DNA of 64,000 nucleotides from Gautieria morchelliformis (Eukaryota; Basidiomycota; Agaricomycetes; Gomphales; Gomphaceae), in the NCBI GenBank assembly GCA_015179125.1, contig WHVA01000361.1:55155-119154 (forward strand). Reading direction: 5' to 3'. This document shows, one piece after another, positions 1 to 10,697 of the stretch; position 1 is the first letter of the stretch; each line of letters starts with the position of its first letter. Position numbers and translations under genes: made by a program. The notes below the pieces were generated by a model. That model made no database searches, had not been told where the DNA came from, and saw only the letters and a list, made by a program, of their open reading frames with translations.

Positions 1-290
1 ACCTCCACCTTCATCAAGAACAGGAACATCACTCATGAGTTGACACCATCGATTCTCTTTACTCTGAACACGTGGAATTCCTCGGAGCCTGTTGGCGAAG
101 GCCTCTCAAGGAGTGCTTTCACCAACGAGGGGATCATCAATCTTAGATAACCCTCCTTCATCACTTTGGACGATTTTGTCGAGTGCTGTCAAGGCTTCAC
201 TTCGACTGTAGACTTGGGGTTCACCCATCGTGTACCCCCACTTTGTACTAGTAGCAGTCGGAATGTTTTGTAGCTTTGATAGAGTCATAG
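1..290 (+). repeat. Diverged LTR fragment
   Basis: This stretch resembles the 3' half of the solo LTR at 2967-3953 (around 3590-3840), in the same orientation. Shared landmarks are a 'gttggcgaagg...ctc' block followed by a 'tagataaccc/tagacaacc' block and a 'cgactgtaga' block. It is clearly older and more diverged than the other copies. No coding content is supported; a short reading frame on the minus strand follows the repeat and looks fortuitous. Confidence 0.5.
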
Positions 291-299
291 GGAACAAAC

Positions 300-1541
300 A
301 GGAGTGGTGGAATAAATGTGTTATTGTTTTTATGACAATCACTCAGTACTCACCAGCAACCCTGCCCTTCCATGGCTTCCCTAACCCCTCTAACCCTGCC
401 AACATTGTTCTGAAAGTGAAGTGTGGAAGCAGAGTGGAGGCAGCAAAGCAAGCAGAGCTGGTGGAAGTGCTTCCAAAAGTGGAAGCAGAACTGGGAGCAG
501 AGTGGGTGAAACTTGGAGTGGAGTCAAAAATAGGAAAGAGGGTATCCCCTTACACCAGATCAATCACTCCCTGAAGCCTACCTGGCATCAAACTATGCAG
601 TGTGTAATTTAGACTAATTTCACTTATTATGACTGAATTTATGCAAAGGCCTATTCATACTGACAAAATATGGTGAATTTTCCCTGGCCTGGAAAACATG
701 GCATTTTGTACCCCCTGTTACCCAAATTGGTCAACTACACACTATGATAATTCCCATGCAACAACCCAACATCTTTATTACCATGCAAAACCAGATTAAT
801 GGATTCAATGGCTGCCTTGCCACATTTGAGATCTAAAAAGAAAAAAAGTTTCTAAGAATACTTGGTTAAGTAGATATATGGTTCAAACTTCAAGATGAAG
901 TTGAATCGAGTGGGAGTCAATATGAGAGATAATAGTTCGCACAAATGGTATGTGCAATAAAACAAGATGCAGACAAATAATGTGTGTCGATGCGATGCTT
1001 CGTATGTCGAATAAGTGAGTACAATTGACTAGAGTTGTACTGTACACACGACATTCTTTTGACTAGTGTATAGAACGAGCTAAGACAGATATATGTGACC
1101 GGCGTATGAAGGTGCAGATGCTAGGACAGGGTTTGATGTATCGGTAGCTGCAGAATGTATATATGTGTTCTATCAAATGGGAGGAGTGGAGTATGACGTG
1201 GATATCAGAAACGAGTGATGTGGAAGATAGAAGAAAGAAAGGAAAAGGAGGTATGAGTGGCCGGCGGGCTAGCCGTCGTGCCACTCCACGGATCAGACTT
1301 GCTCGGGTTCAGGGATGTGTCCGCGGTTTGATATATTGACCGTCGATCCATGGCCCTTTGGAATGATGCAATTTGTAGGCTTTGTGGGTACGAATGGGAC
1401 CAAGGAGATGAGTATGTATCGGTGTGGATCGAGCGGCTGGTGTGGACGTGTGTGTGGAGTGTGAGCTGGGGATATGTATGGTAGTTTGGATTGAATGGAT
1501 GATACTTGTGATTTCATATCAAGATCAACACTCGGCTCCCG
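300..1541. other. Stretch with no gene recognised
   Basis: At 415-540 there is a purine-rich, loosely repetitive patch built on 'gtggaagc/gtggag' words. The rest has only short open frames without recognisable domains. Because both sides are mobile-element remnants, it is probably degenerate repeat sequence. Confidence 0.4.
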
Positions 1542-2134
1542 ATGGTTGTGTGTGAAGCCATTGACTCAACCAACAAAATCATGTGCTTGATTTCATATAG
1601 GATGTTCTCTTTCCACTCAGTTCCTGTCAGGGTATGGAACCCAGCTATGCGCAGCTCTACTTTTATGATCCAGCAGAGGCTTTGCAACATAGGGAGTACA
1701 ATAACAGATTTGATCCTTTGGATTCAGATATTTTAAGTGACCTCCAGGAAATGATGCAGGCTCACAATCCATTGGTTCACATCTATCAGCAGGCGATGGA
1801 ATGGCTTAGGAACCAGCCTGATAGGTTGAATGTGGAGGCCAGACTCGCCTACAGAGCACATACAGACCAGAGAAGATATAATATTCCTACAGGGGATGAG
1901 ATTGCCATTGTGCTCCCTGGAGAAGGTGTGCCTGGAGGCAATAGAGACATTGTCCCTCAGCTTAGAGGTGGAGAACTGAAATTAATTCAGGCAGAACATG
2001 CTTTGTATGCGCCACTACACTATGTCCTTCTCTTTCCCAGAGGTGAATCAGGCTGGCATTGGGACATTCACTACATAGTCACTTCGCATGAGGACTTATT
2101 GGTTCACTGTGTTCGGGTGTCTCAAATTCATTGA
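1542..2134 (+). pseudogene. Helitron helicase-like N-terminal fragment
   Basis: The frame from about 1634 encodes about 165 residues that fit the Helitron_like_N region found upstream of the Rep/helicase of rolling-circle Helitrons. Typical stretches are LYFYDPAEALQHREYNNR, a YNIPTGDEIAIVLPGEG block and YAPLHYVLLFPRGESGWHW. The HUH nuclease motif and the Pif1 helicase are absent because the sequence stops at 2134 and then passes directly into hAT transposase sequence. The piece is therefore a 5' fragment of a much longer gene. The family call rests on recalled sequence patterns. Confidence 0.75.
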
Positions 2135-4219
2135 CACCTGCTATTGAACCCTAAAAGAACCAATCCTGACACTAGCTGATGAGGCTCAGCATGAGTTTTC
2201 TGCGAGAAATATCCCACTCTGCATCTTGCCATCCCCGCCCTCGAGGAACTCAATTCACAGTGGACCAAGCGAGTGGCCACCCACTCCGGTTATGAAGAAT
2301 TCCAAGGGCCACTTGAGGCAGGGGTGAACAAAATTACTGAATACTATTACAGAACTGAGGATAGTCATGCATATATCATGGCAATAGGTATGTTTGATGG
2401 AGTCCATTCACCTCTGATCTGTTAATCTTTCCTGGTCAGTCCTTCATCCAGAACACAAGCTTACCCATTTTGAAAACTATTGGGGCAAGGAGTTGACTCA
2501 GAAGGTCACTGCAAAAGTCTGGGAATTAGTAGGTCAGGTTCAAAGTGTTATAAACAAAATAACAGCCTTTCTGTATAGTTCAAGGCATGATGGGTCAGAA
2601 TGCAAAGTGCGCAGAAATTTACGGCAAGGGGGAACCAGAAGAAACGCCATGTGCAAACAATGACGGATGCACTCAGCAGTGATGAGGCTGAAAATACCCT
2701 GGGAATGGCCACCCACACCTTACACCAGTTGTCATAAGCAGACCCCAATGATCAGGCCTGGCTAAAGGCATTCTGAGTTTATATCCGAACATTTGAGAGA
2801 ATGCCTGAAGGGATGGGGCTGGTAGAGTGGTGGGGCATAAGTGCTCTCCAATACTATGTCAATGTTTACTTACCACCATGTCGTATAGAAGAATCAATGG
2901 TGTTACCCTGTGTGGGGATCATTAGCATTTGACTACCTACCCATTATGGCATCGTCGGCCTCAGGCTGTCATGACTCATTTATTCCTGTATCCAGTTACC
3001 TCCATTTTCCCTTCCTTCTCTTCACCTCTATGTTTGCTCCATTCGCTCTCCACTGAATTCGCCGAACAGCCAGTCGCTACTCACATCATTCGCCAGTAGG
3101 CATGCCATCAAACACGATTGACATCCTTTACCCAGCGTGATGGTTCATCACTTGTCCCATCATCTTCCTGACTCAACCCCCTTTTGGGTGTTCCTATGGC
3201 AGGAATACATTCGCGGGATGTCCTACCTGTAGATCATGTGGGATAAACCCAGCAGACCAAGAGTCTATGCAGGGTAACATGTATGCAGGTCTCAAGGCAT
3301 GTTTTCTTACATAGATGCCTTGGCCCTCTCTCCCTCCATTGTTTCATGTTTGCACTCCTCCCCTCTTCCATTGTATATGTGTTTCACCTATTTGTATCCT
3401 GACTGCGCACCCCTATCCAACCCTGACTCAAGACAGCCTCTTTCCTATTCGCTAACATCATATGAGCATTTGGTATAAGTAGTTTACATTCACATGTATA
3501 TTCCCCAGTTCAATTATCATATGACTATCTTGTGCAAAAACCTGACCTCACTGTGACCATCGTCTCGAGCCCTCGTCTATAGACCACCATCTTCAACTAG
3601 AGGAGGACTTAAGCACCACTGGTGAGTTTTCGTACTTCACCTTCACTACCTTAGCTTTCATACTATTATCGGTGCTGTCAGCGAAGGGCTCTGAAGGAGC
3701 ACCTTCGCTGGTGAAAGGATTGTCACTACTAGACAACCTTTCCATGAGGCCTTGTACGTTACATCATCAAGTATCATGGGCTACTTCACTATGACTGTAG
3801 ATAGGGCGAGCTCCATTCGGGCAGCCCTCTTACCTTCTGAACATTTATTGGTTCATCTTATTCGCTGAATGGCACACTTCATTGCACAACCCATTCGGGC
3901 ATTCGCTGTGTCCACTAATACATGATATTAACACCTAAAAACCAATCTTGACACAAGTGAGCGAGCTTTTTCCAGCTCAGGAATCACAATTACAAAGCAG
4001 CACAACTGACTCAATGGAGATCTTGTGGAGGCCCTCCAAGTTATCAAATGTGAGCTTAAAAAGGAACTCATTGTGCGAGAGCCAGTGTCAACTTCAACAC
4101 TGGAGGTCAAGATCATTAGCGGAGATGTCAGTGTTTGTGAACCAGAGGGGAGTCAGGGGGCATCAGTTGATGTTGGCCTTGACACAGACTGTGAAATGCC
4201 AGAGGAATGTGGTAGATGA
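2135..4219 (+). pseudogene. hAT transposase relic, C-terminal half
   Basis: The 5' part (about 2225-2530, with a likely intron at about 2387-2440) reads like the hAT region before the dimerisation domain, with YYYRTEDSHAYIMAI and HPEHKLTHFENYW. Further on come VEWWG (about 2825) and PVWGSLAFDYLPIMASS (about 2910-2960). That is the start of the hAT C-terminal dimerisation domain. The frame is then broken by a 987 bp LTR and resumes at 3954 with SERAFSSSGITITKQHN, a stop, then LNGDLVEALQVIKCELKK. The in-frame stop replaces the Arg usual in this family, consistent with CGA to TGA. The N-terminal BED finger and the first catalytic region are missing. Dead element. Confidence 0.78.
2967..3953 (+). 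repeat. Solo LTR inserted in the hAT transposase
   Basis: The 987 bp unit starts TGTCATGAC and ends CTTGACA, so the ends are short inverted repeats of the LTR type. Its flanks are CAGGC (left) and CAAGT (right). The uninterrupted hAT frame requires CAAGT, so the left copy looks like a 5 bp target-site duplication that has since taken two transitions. Related copies lie at 1-290 and, inverted, at 14847-15015 and 15016-17130. No internal retrotransposon region adjoins it, as expected after LTR-LTR recombination. Confidence 0.75.
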
Positions 4220-4421
4220 GCCAAATGTATTATATATGTTAGGTCATGAGCATCACTGAGCCAAAATACTGCCCACCAACGAGCCCCAGTCGAAGCCAAG
4301 CCAGGCCTGACCTGACCCCCAGCCCTACTGCAAAGCCCAATCAGGGTTCTGACAAGCCCTAGCCCAGGTGAGTCAAGCCGAAGCCCTGGTATATGAGCTG
4401 AGCCAGATTTTGCCAATCACT
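4220..4421 (+). repeat. Probable hAT 3' terminal region
   Basis: Downstream of the last transposase codons the sequence is rich in 'agccc/gagcc' words and ends in a segment whose reverse complement begins CTAGTGATTGGCAAAATC. A TIR beginning with a TAGTG/CAGTG core, with subterminal repeats, is usual for fungal hAT elements. The matching left end was not found because the 5' part of the element is missing, so the exact boundary and the 8 bp target duplication cannot be confirmed. Confidence 0.5.
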
Positions 4422-4521
4422 AGTACAGATGATTAGAACATCATACATGAGACTACTTGCAGATATCTTACCTCAGTGTTTGCATGGTTTCAAACCACAG
4501 AGGAAGAGTGAACACAAAGCT

Positions 4522-5221
4522 TGTTACGTATCGGAAATCCCAGAGATCAGAAATAGAAAGGACAACGGCTTCAACTTATGTGTTGCACCCCTGATGAACT
4601 ATCATCCTAAGTATTTTAGATTTAACTTCCGGATGTCAAAGAAGGCGGAAGTTGGGAAGAGGGTGCTGAGGGTCGGAGGTTGGAGGACAGAGGTCGGAAG
4701 AGGTGGAGGACAGAGTATCGAAGGCAGAGAGAGAGAGAGACAGAGCTTGCAAGACTCGCTGTGCTAAGAACAGGAGATAGTGCGAAGGAGTTCACGTATC
4801 AAAGTCGATTATCTGATTGCAGAAACAGAGACATACAAGTGGGGGTTTTATACAACGAGCTGAGGCAACAAGTAATAGTGTAGTACTAAGCAAATTCCAG
4901 AGGGAGTGGGAATCGGATAGACATATGGGGTAAGTAACTAATGCGGAACAGGGGAATGACAGGGGGGTGCAGGGTAGAGTAAGAACAATGGTAAAAGAAC
5001 AAAGGTGTGTAAGTACAATAGGCATTGGAACAAATGGAAATACCGAAATGGTATCTTGCTGTGTTCAGGGTTGAGTACGGAGGCTGGTGGGTAGAGTTGA
5101 CCAGGGGTACTGAAGAACAAGGGGTCGAGGCCGTGGGTTGCGGATGTTGTGGAATAGAGCCAGAGGTGATGCGAAGGTGTTCCGGAGGTGGCAGAGATGG
5201 TTGAGCGGAATGGTCGTAACA
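4522..5221 (-). repeat. Chromovirus 3' LTR
   Basis: This 700 bp LTR pairs with 13868-14565. The two copies align over their whole length with scattered substitutions, densest in the first 50 bases. That indicates some age but not antiquity. The preceding bases AAGCT are one half of the target-site duplication. Confidence 0.92.
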
Positions 5222-5225
5222 GTAT

Positions 5226-5234
5226 CTCCCCTTC
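5226..5234 (-). promoter_or_regulatory. Polypurine tract of the chromovirus
   Basis: On the minus strand GAAGGGGAG lies four bases upstream of the 3' LTR (LTR edge at 5221). A purine run at this place is the usual primer for plus-strand DNA synthesis in LTR retrotransposons. The call rests on position and composition. Confidence 0.6.
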
Positions 5235-5340
5235 AATATCGAGCCCCACGAGACCACAAGTCGGATCATGTGACCTGTGAACAACATGTTGGAGTTTGAA
5301 AGGTAGGTGGGAGAAAGAACACGTTTGATCCTAAACAATC

Positions 5341-6391
5341 ATGAGCTCCCCAGTCGACTTCTTGAAAATGACCAGTGCTGAGATGAAACAGCACTTCGCT
5401 GATATCCTCGCACAGAAGGAACTGGTGGAACAATGCGAGGCTGAGGAGGCTGCTTGGAAAGAGAAGGAATGGCTGGAGGAGGAGCGCAAGGAGGAGGAGT
5501 GCAAGGACAAGGAGCGCAAGGATCATGAGGAGCGCGAATGCCTAGAGTGGGAGTGCAAGGATTGCAAGCGCAAGCTTGAGCGCATCGAGCATGAGGCCAA
5601 AGAAGCGGCGGAAAAATGTTCGGAAGAGCAAGCCGCTGCAGGAAAGGCAACCACGGAAAAGGCAGAGAAAAGTTGCGCGGCAGCAAAGGTAAGTCCTTCA
5701 GTCCACTTGATAAAGTAGCCTGACTGTCAGAACAGAAAGAATTGGCAGACGTGGAAGAGACCCTGAAGCTGAAAAACAAGGGCAAGGGGAAAGAGACGGT
5801 GGAGTGGCAGGCGGCGCAGGAAGAAAAACAGCGCCGGAAGGAAGCACACCAGGCGGGGGGGGTTAAGAGGCCATCTCCGGAAGACAACGGTCCTTCGCAG
5901 CCTAGCTGCGAAGTTGCTTGGAGAAAGATTTGCCGTGCATCTGGGACCTGGCCGGAAAAGCCACCGCTTGCAACGGCTGCAAGGACACCAAGAAGGCGTG
6001 CGTGGTCGATGGTCTCACAGCCCAGGTGTCGACCAAGCGGAAGAAGACCGGCGGGTTGGAAATTGGGTTGGAGATGCCTTCGCAAGGAAGGAAGCCTTTG
6101 TCCAGGGCTGTGAAGGCGAAGGGAAACCAAGGGGGGCCGGAGGCGAGCAGAAGTGGGGTGACTGGACAGGAGTGGACCACAGATCCTCTCCTGGATATCG
6201 CATGGTCGCTCCGAGGTTTGCTCCAACAAGAGCAAGGGATGCGCATGCAGCATAACTTCTACAGTGCCGTCGCAGATTGCCTTGGGGCATTCGAGGATCA
6301 CCTTGATCAGGTCATCGTGGAACTGAGGTGGATGCAGGAGATGAAGGATTCGGAAGCAGGCGTGGAAGTGTCAGGATGTGGTGAGGTTTGA
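5341..6391 (+). CDS. Antisense coiled-coil/cysteine-motif protein inside the chromovirus
   Basis: This gene runs opposite to gag-pol, between the integrase and the 3' LTR. Exon 1 (5341-5688) encodes 116 residues dominated by Glu, Lys and Arg, a long coiled coil starting MSSPVDFLKMTSAEM. A clear intron (5689-5735, GTAAGT...CAG) joins in phase 0 to a further Lys/Glu-rich stretch up to about 5850. The frame then shifts once or more (a run of eight G lies at about 5848) into a frame with LPCIWDLAGKATACNGCKD and TKKACVVDG, a paired cysteine pattern that may be a small zinc-binding knuckle. That frame then gives a helical tail ending at 6391. Function is unknown; an accessory or regulatory role for the element is inference. 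The frameshift suggests this copy is damaged. Confidence 0.55.
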
Positions 6392-6601
6392 GGAGGCCTA
6401 CGGGAGAAATGGAAATGCGGAGGAGCTGGAGGCGGATGAGGGGGCGGGATTTGGGGATAACACGATGGATGAAGACTAAGGGTTGAAGTGACTTGTAGAA
6501 TAGCTTTCTTGAAATGTCAGAAATAGAGTAGCGCAATTGAATAATCAGGTTTAGACTTAAGGAGTGAAAGCGGAATAGGATGGCGGAGGTGTCGGAATGA
6601 C

Positions 6602-7142
6602 TTAGTGCATGAGAAGGGGTCCAGGCTTGGCAGGGTATGCCTTATGGAAATCTGAGACGATTTCAGAGGTGTGGTCGAGTTCCGTGGCGGAAATCCAGGA
6701 TGTTTCTTCGTCGGTGTTTTCATAGCCTGCCCACTTGACTAGGTGCTGGAGTTGACAACGGTATCTCTTGTCAAGCTTGGAATTGAGGATTTCTGAAATC
6801 TCATATTCCAATTCTCCGTTGATGATGACTGGTGGAGGCGGGGGTTGTTCTCGATCCGGAATTGTATTCAGAACTGCAGGTTCAATCATAGACACATGGA
6901 ATACCAGATGTACTGCACACATATTGTCAGGAAGTCTGAAAGTGAAAGAACGACTGCTGGCCTTAGTGATGATCTTGTAAGGGCCAAGGTATTTTTCGGA
7001 GAGCTTCTTCGAGGGAAGAATGGTGCGGAAGTTTTCAGCTTTGACAAAGACTTTGTCGCCTATCTCGAATGCCGGTTGCGGAAGACGTTTCCGATCAGCA
7101 GAAGTTTGATATCTCTTTTGGGCAGCGGAAATGTTCTCTCAG
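6602..7142 (-). pseudogene. Integrase C-terminus and chromodomain
   Basis: After a stop at about 7139 the frame reads through an integrase C-terminal region (PAFEIGDKVFVKAENF, then EKYLGPYKI) and ends in a chromodomain around YEISEILNSKLDKRYRCQ and LVKWAGYENTDEETSW. Chromodomains at this place define chromoviruses and are thought to guide insertion to marked chromatin. The two aromatic positions near the start and in VKWAGY are kept. The stop lies where the family normally has Arg (LHQHL then TGA), which fits CGA to TGA decay. Confidence 0.8.
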
Positions 7143-8222
7143 AGGTGCTGGTGAAGGTGGTCAAGTTCCACAACGAAATCTTGGGCTCTGGCAGAGGCGA
7201 GGTCGCGTTCAGGGTGGATGGCGAGATTCAGGTGGTAGCCCTTATTGGCATAGAAGGGTGAAATTCCGGGGGTGGTGGAAGGCGCATTGTTGTAGGAATT
7301 CCACGAGTGGAAGAAGGTCGGACCAGTTGCTATGTTGGTAGTTGCAGTAGACAGGGAGGTACTGCTCGAGGGTCTGATTAGTACGTTCCATTTGGCCGTC
7401 ACCTTCAGGATGATAACTGGAAGTGAAGTGGAGCTTCATGTCAAGAGCCTTGCCAAGTGTGCGGAAAATGGAGGACATGAATTCTGATCCACGGTCGGAG
7501 GTGACATGGGAGGGAATTCCGTGCTTGAAAAAGACGTGGAGCACGAAGAGCTGTGCGAGCTGGGAGGACGTGATAGTGTTGTAAGTCAGAATAAAGATAG
7601 ACTGCTTTGTAAGGCAGTCAATGATAACTAGAATGGTATCATAGCCAGATGACTTAGGAAGTTTCTGGATGAAGTCCATGGATATCGAATTCCAGAGCTG
7701 TTCCGGGATCGGAAGTTGCTTCAGGAGGCCATAGGGTTTGTGATGTTGAGGCTTGGCGTGCATACAGGTGGTGCATGACTTGCAGTAGCCTTGGACCATC
7801 GTGCGGAGGAGTGGCCAAGTGTAGGTATGTCGGATGAGGTCGAGGGTCTTGTTTTGGCCTTGGTGTCCTGAGAGCGGATGATCGTGGCTTTGCTGGAGTA
7901 TGCGGAGTCGTAGATCATTGATGTCCGGAACATAGATTTGGGACTTGTAGCAGAGGAACCCATCGGAATTGAGGGACCATCCAGGACTGGTTGGGTTATC
8001 GAGGTGGGTTGTGGAGATGGGGTCGGAACAATGTGCGGAACAGATGTCAGAATGGAGAGACTCGGTGTCCATGATGATTGAGGCGTGGAGTAGCGGAAAC
8101 TGCAATGCTGTGGCACGCAGGGACGATGCCAGCTGCTCAGTCGAGAATACTGGGTGAAAGTTGTGCAGATTAACGCTGGCATAGTCGCTACTTCCCTCTT
8201 GTGGGTAGACGTCCCAATGTCT
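7139..8222 (-). pseudogene. Integrase catalytic region (split by a TIR element)
   Basis: The zinc-binding HHCC module is visible as HDHPLSGH followed by CKSCTTC. The core follows with MDFIQKLP (first Asp), TSDRGSEFMS (second Asp) and YHPEGDGQMERTNQTLEQYL (Glu). A single-base frameshift near 7308 moves the reading to a frame with GISPFYANKGYHLNLAIHP and RDLASARAQDF. Upstream the frame is cut at 8223 by the 904 bp element at 8224-9127. Removing that element and one TA joins it in frame to the RNase H side. Confidence 0.85.
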
Positions 8223-8223
8223 A

Positions 8224-9127
8224 AGATAGAAGTCATCTTAAACTGGCACCCCTTACGTAAGCTGAGCACAGTCCAACGGCGAGCTCAATAACACTCGAAG
8301 GCAAACACTTTTTGCCAAATGGCTTCCTAGAGTCTCTTTGGGACATGTCTACCTACAATCCTTAGGAGAGACTTAGGATATATCTATATTTATTGAGGAG
8401 ATATATAGCATCCAAAATGTGACATAGAAAAAATACCAAATTATTTTTCTGATGTCCTAGAATGATTTCCTGCAATTTCGGTTTTTGGACCGATGGAATT
8501 TGGCGGTCACGTGATAGGTCACGTGACCTATTTGTCAGCCTTTCGAACCTTTGGACGACGCACGGAAAAAGCTTCAAGGGGCCTTGCTACACATTTCTAC
8601 TGCTTAAATCAGGGTTTAGGTAGGTACAACCTTACACTAGGTGAGTTCCACTGCAGGCCGCTTGCTTAGTCGTCACTTTGACCGCCCGGCAGGTTGTGCT
8701 TGACCCCATTCACACATTCAGGCCTCAGGGATTGCGGCTGTCTAGATGATGTCCCCTTTGTACAGATTCAGAGGTGTGTGAGAATTGTTTCCTATCAGCA
8801 GATTCTAACTCCTCAACAGGGATGCTAATAGGTTGGCCTGATTTATAGATGCCTACAAAAAAGGGTTGAATGGGGCACAAGCTGTCTGGGAAAACCGTAA
8901 ATACCATGCCCATCGTACTTTACCTCCAAACATTATGTCTGAGTTGGACAAGGAATTCATGTAATATAATTCAATGTCACTAATTATATTATAGAACATG
9001 TCATTGCACCAAGGTGCCTTCTGAAAGGGGAAAAAAAAAAAAAAAATCCCCAAGGCGAGGATTTGGCGCATCACGTGACCTAAGCGCCCGCTTACATAAA
9101 GGTGCCAGTTTAAGATGACTTCTATCT
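8224..9127. mobile_element. TA-flanked TIR element inside pol (904 bp)
   Basis: The ends are inverted repeats of about 38 bp beginning AGATAGAAGTCATCTTAAAC, and TA lies directly outside each (8222-8223 and 9128-9129). The flanking gypsy frame is exactly restored if the element and one TA are removed, which proves a clean insertion. There is no transposase frame, so it was moved in trans. The end sequence (AGATAG) and an internal CACGTGA...CGCTTACATAA block are shared with the element at 15138-16219, so both belong to one Tc1/mariner-like family. Confidence 0.88.
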
Positions 9128-9129
9128 TA

Positions 9130-10047
9130 GTGAGTGCGTTGGGTTTTGCTCCGAGCTTTCTGGGGCGGAAGCGGATCACCATATTGAACTGTGAGAGATA
9201 TTCAGACCAATGGACTTGACAGCGAGTCAAAATCTTAGTAGTCACAAAAGACTCAAGGTTCTTATGATCCATGACAACGTCGATCGGATAAGTTGGACCT
9301 TCAAGGTAGTGTCGCCAGATTTTGAAGGCTTCGAAGATCGCAAGTAGTTCCTTATTGTGGACGTCGTAGTTGAGTTCCAGGGTGGAGAAGGTGCGGGAAT
9401 GAAAAACGATCAGATGAATTTCTCCGTCATCGGGGGAAATGATTGAAAGGATGGCGGCTAGCGCGTAGTCGGAAGCGTCGGTTTCGAGTACAAGTTGGGC
9501 ATCTGGAATCCAGAAACCGAGAATAGGAGCCATAGTGAAGGCCGCCTTGAGGGCTTCAAATGCTGAACAGCATTCCGGAGTGAAATTACATCGAGCACCC
9601 TTCCTGGTGAGACGCGTGAGCGGAACAGTAATGTCGGAAAAGTTATAAATGAAACGCCAGTAAAAGTTGGGGAAGCCAAGGAAAGACTGCACATCCTTAA
9701 CACGTTGGGGTTCCGGCCATTATTGAATTGCCTTGACCTTGTCCTCTGCCATGGTAAGACTTGTCGGAGAGAGGATGTACCCCAGGTATTCAACCGTGTC
9801 GCGATGTCATTTGCATATCTCTGCTTTTGCGTAGAGGTGGTGTTTGCGTAGACGGCAGAGTACTTCGTGGACATGTTCCCGGTGTTCTTCCGGTGTGTCG
9901 GAATAGATGAGGATGTTGTCAATGTAGACTAGGACGCATACATCGAGGAGGTCGGAAAATACGTGATTCATAATTCGCTGAAAAGCGGCGGGGGCATTGG
10001 TTAGACCAAAAGGCATGACAACCCTGTAGGAACTCGGTTTGGGCAAG
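9130..10047 (-). pseudogene. Reverse transcriptase palm and RNase H
   Basis: From 10047 downward the frame reads [20 protein letters not shown], then [18 protein letters not shown]. The catalytic YxDD is changed to YIDN (Asp to Asn). After two in-frame stops (near 9804 and 9720) come SFLGFPNFYWRFI and the RNase H-like part with VLETDASDYALAAIL and YDVHNKELLAIFEAF. The change at the catalytic box alone should abolish polymerisation. The frame ends at the TA insertion at 9128. Confidence 0.85.
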
Positions 10048-10049
10048 TA

Positions 10050-10532
10050 GGAAGTTATATGCCAGATATGAACGATGGGACTTGCAGGAGATTAATAAAC
10101 TATTTAATGTTCTGCATGGTTTTTCAGTTAAATACTATGAAAGTACACTATTAAACTCACCTCCTCAGTGATAGTCAACACTGAGGAGGGGAGGCTGCAC
10201 ATGGGCTTGTTTCACCCGCATATACGAAGTTCTGGCACTTAAGCACCCTTGAGGCAATGGTGTGCCATGCTAAGCGCCCATAGAACGTAGCGCGTTAGTG
10301 AACAGCCCCAGCTCAAAAAGGAAACTTGTCCACAAGCACCCACAAAGGGTCGGTTAGACAGAACATGAAAAGGAGTAGTAATACAGCCTCGAAAAAAATC
10401 AAAGAAAATTGTGAAAGGCATAGAATGAATGTCAGCATAGTTTCAGGTCAAAATCGAAAGAAAGAACAACATAAATGTTAGGTTTGAATTCTGGTGCACA
10501 TATGCACCCAACAAACCCACTCAAAAGCACCT
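10050..10532. mobile_element. TA-flanked insertion of unknown type inside RT (483 bp)
   Basis: The gypsy frame stops at FRTH (10535) and resumes at 10047. TA lies on both sides (10048-10049 and 10533-10534), and removing the insert with one TA restores a continuous frame. Unlike the other two insertions its ends do not form an obvious inverted repeat, so it may be a truncated or composite element. It contains a short palindrome around TGGTGCACATATGCACC and no coding frame. Confidence 0.6.
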
Positions 10533-10534
10533 TA

Positions 10535-10695
10535 GTGAGTGCGGAAGGTGGTTTTCCACTCATCACCTTCATGGATGCAGACTAGGTGATAAGCGTGCCA
10601 GAGGTTGATTTTGGTGTAGATCTTCACTCTGCCGGGAGTGTTGAGAAGGTCGGAAATGCGCGGAAGTGGATATATATCCTTCTTCATGAGGGCAT
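10535..10695 (-). pseudogene. Reverse transcriptase fingers fragment
   Basis: A short piece of reverse transcriptase lies between two insertions. It reads NALMKKDIYPLPRISDLLNT, then KINLWHAYHLVCIHEGDEWK and TTFRTH. It links upstream to 11465-12408 and downstream to 9130-10047 once the flanking TA insertions are taken out. The usual Asp of the KIDL motif is Asn here. Confidence 0.85.
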
Positions 10696-10697
10696 TA

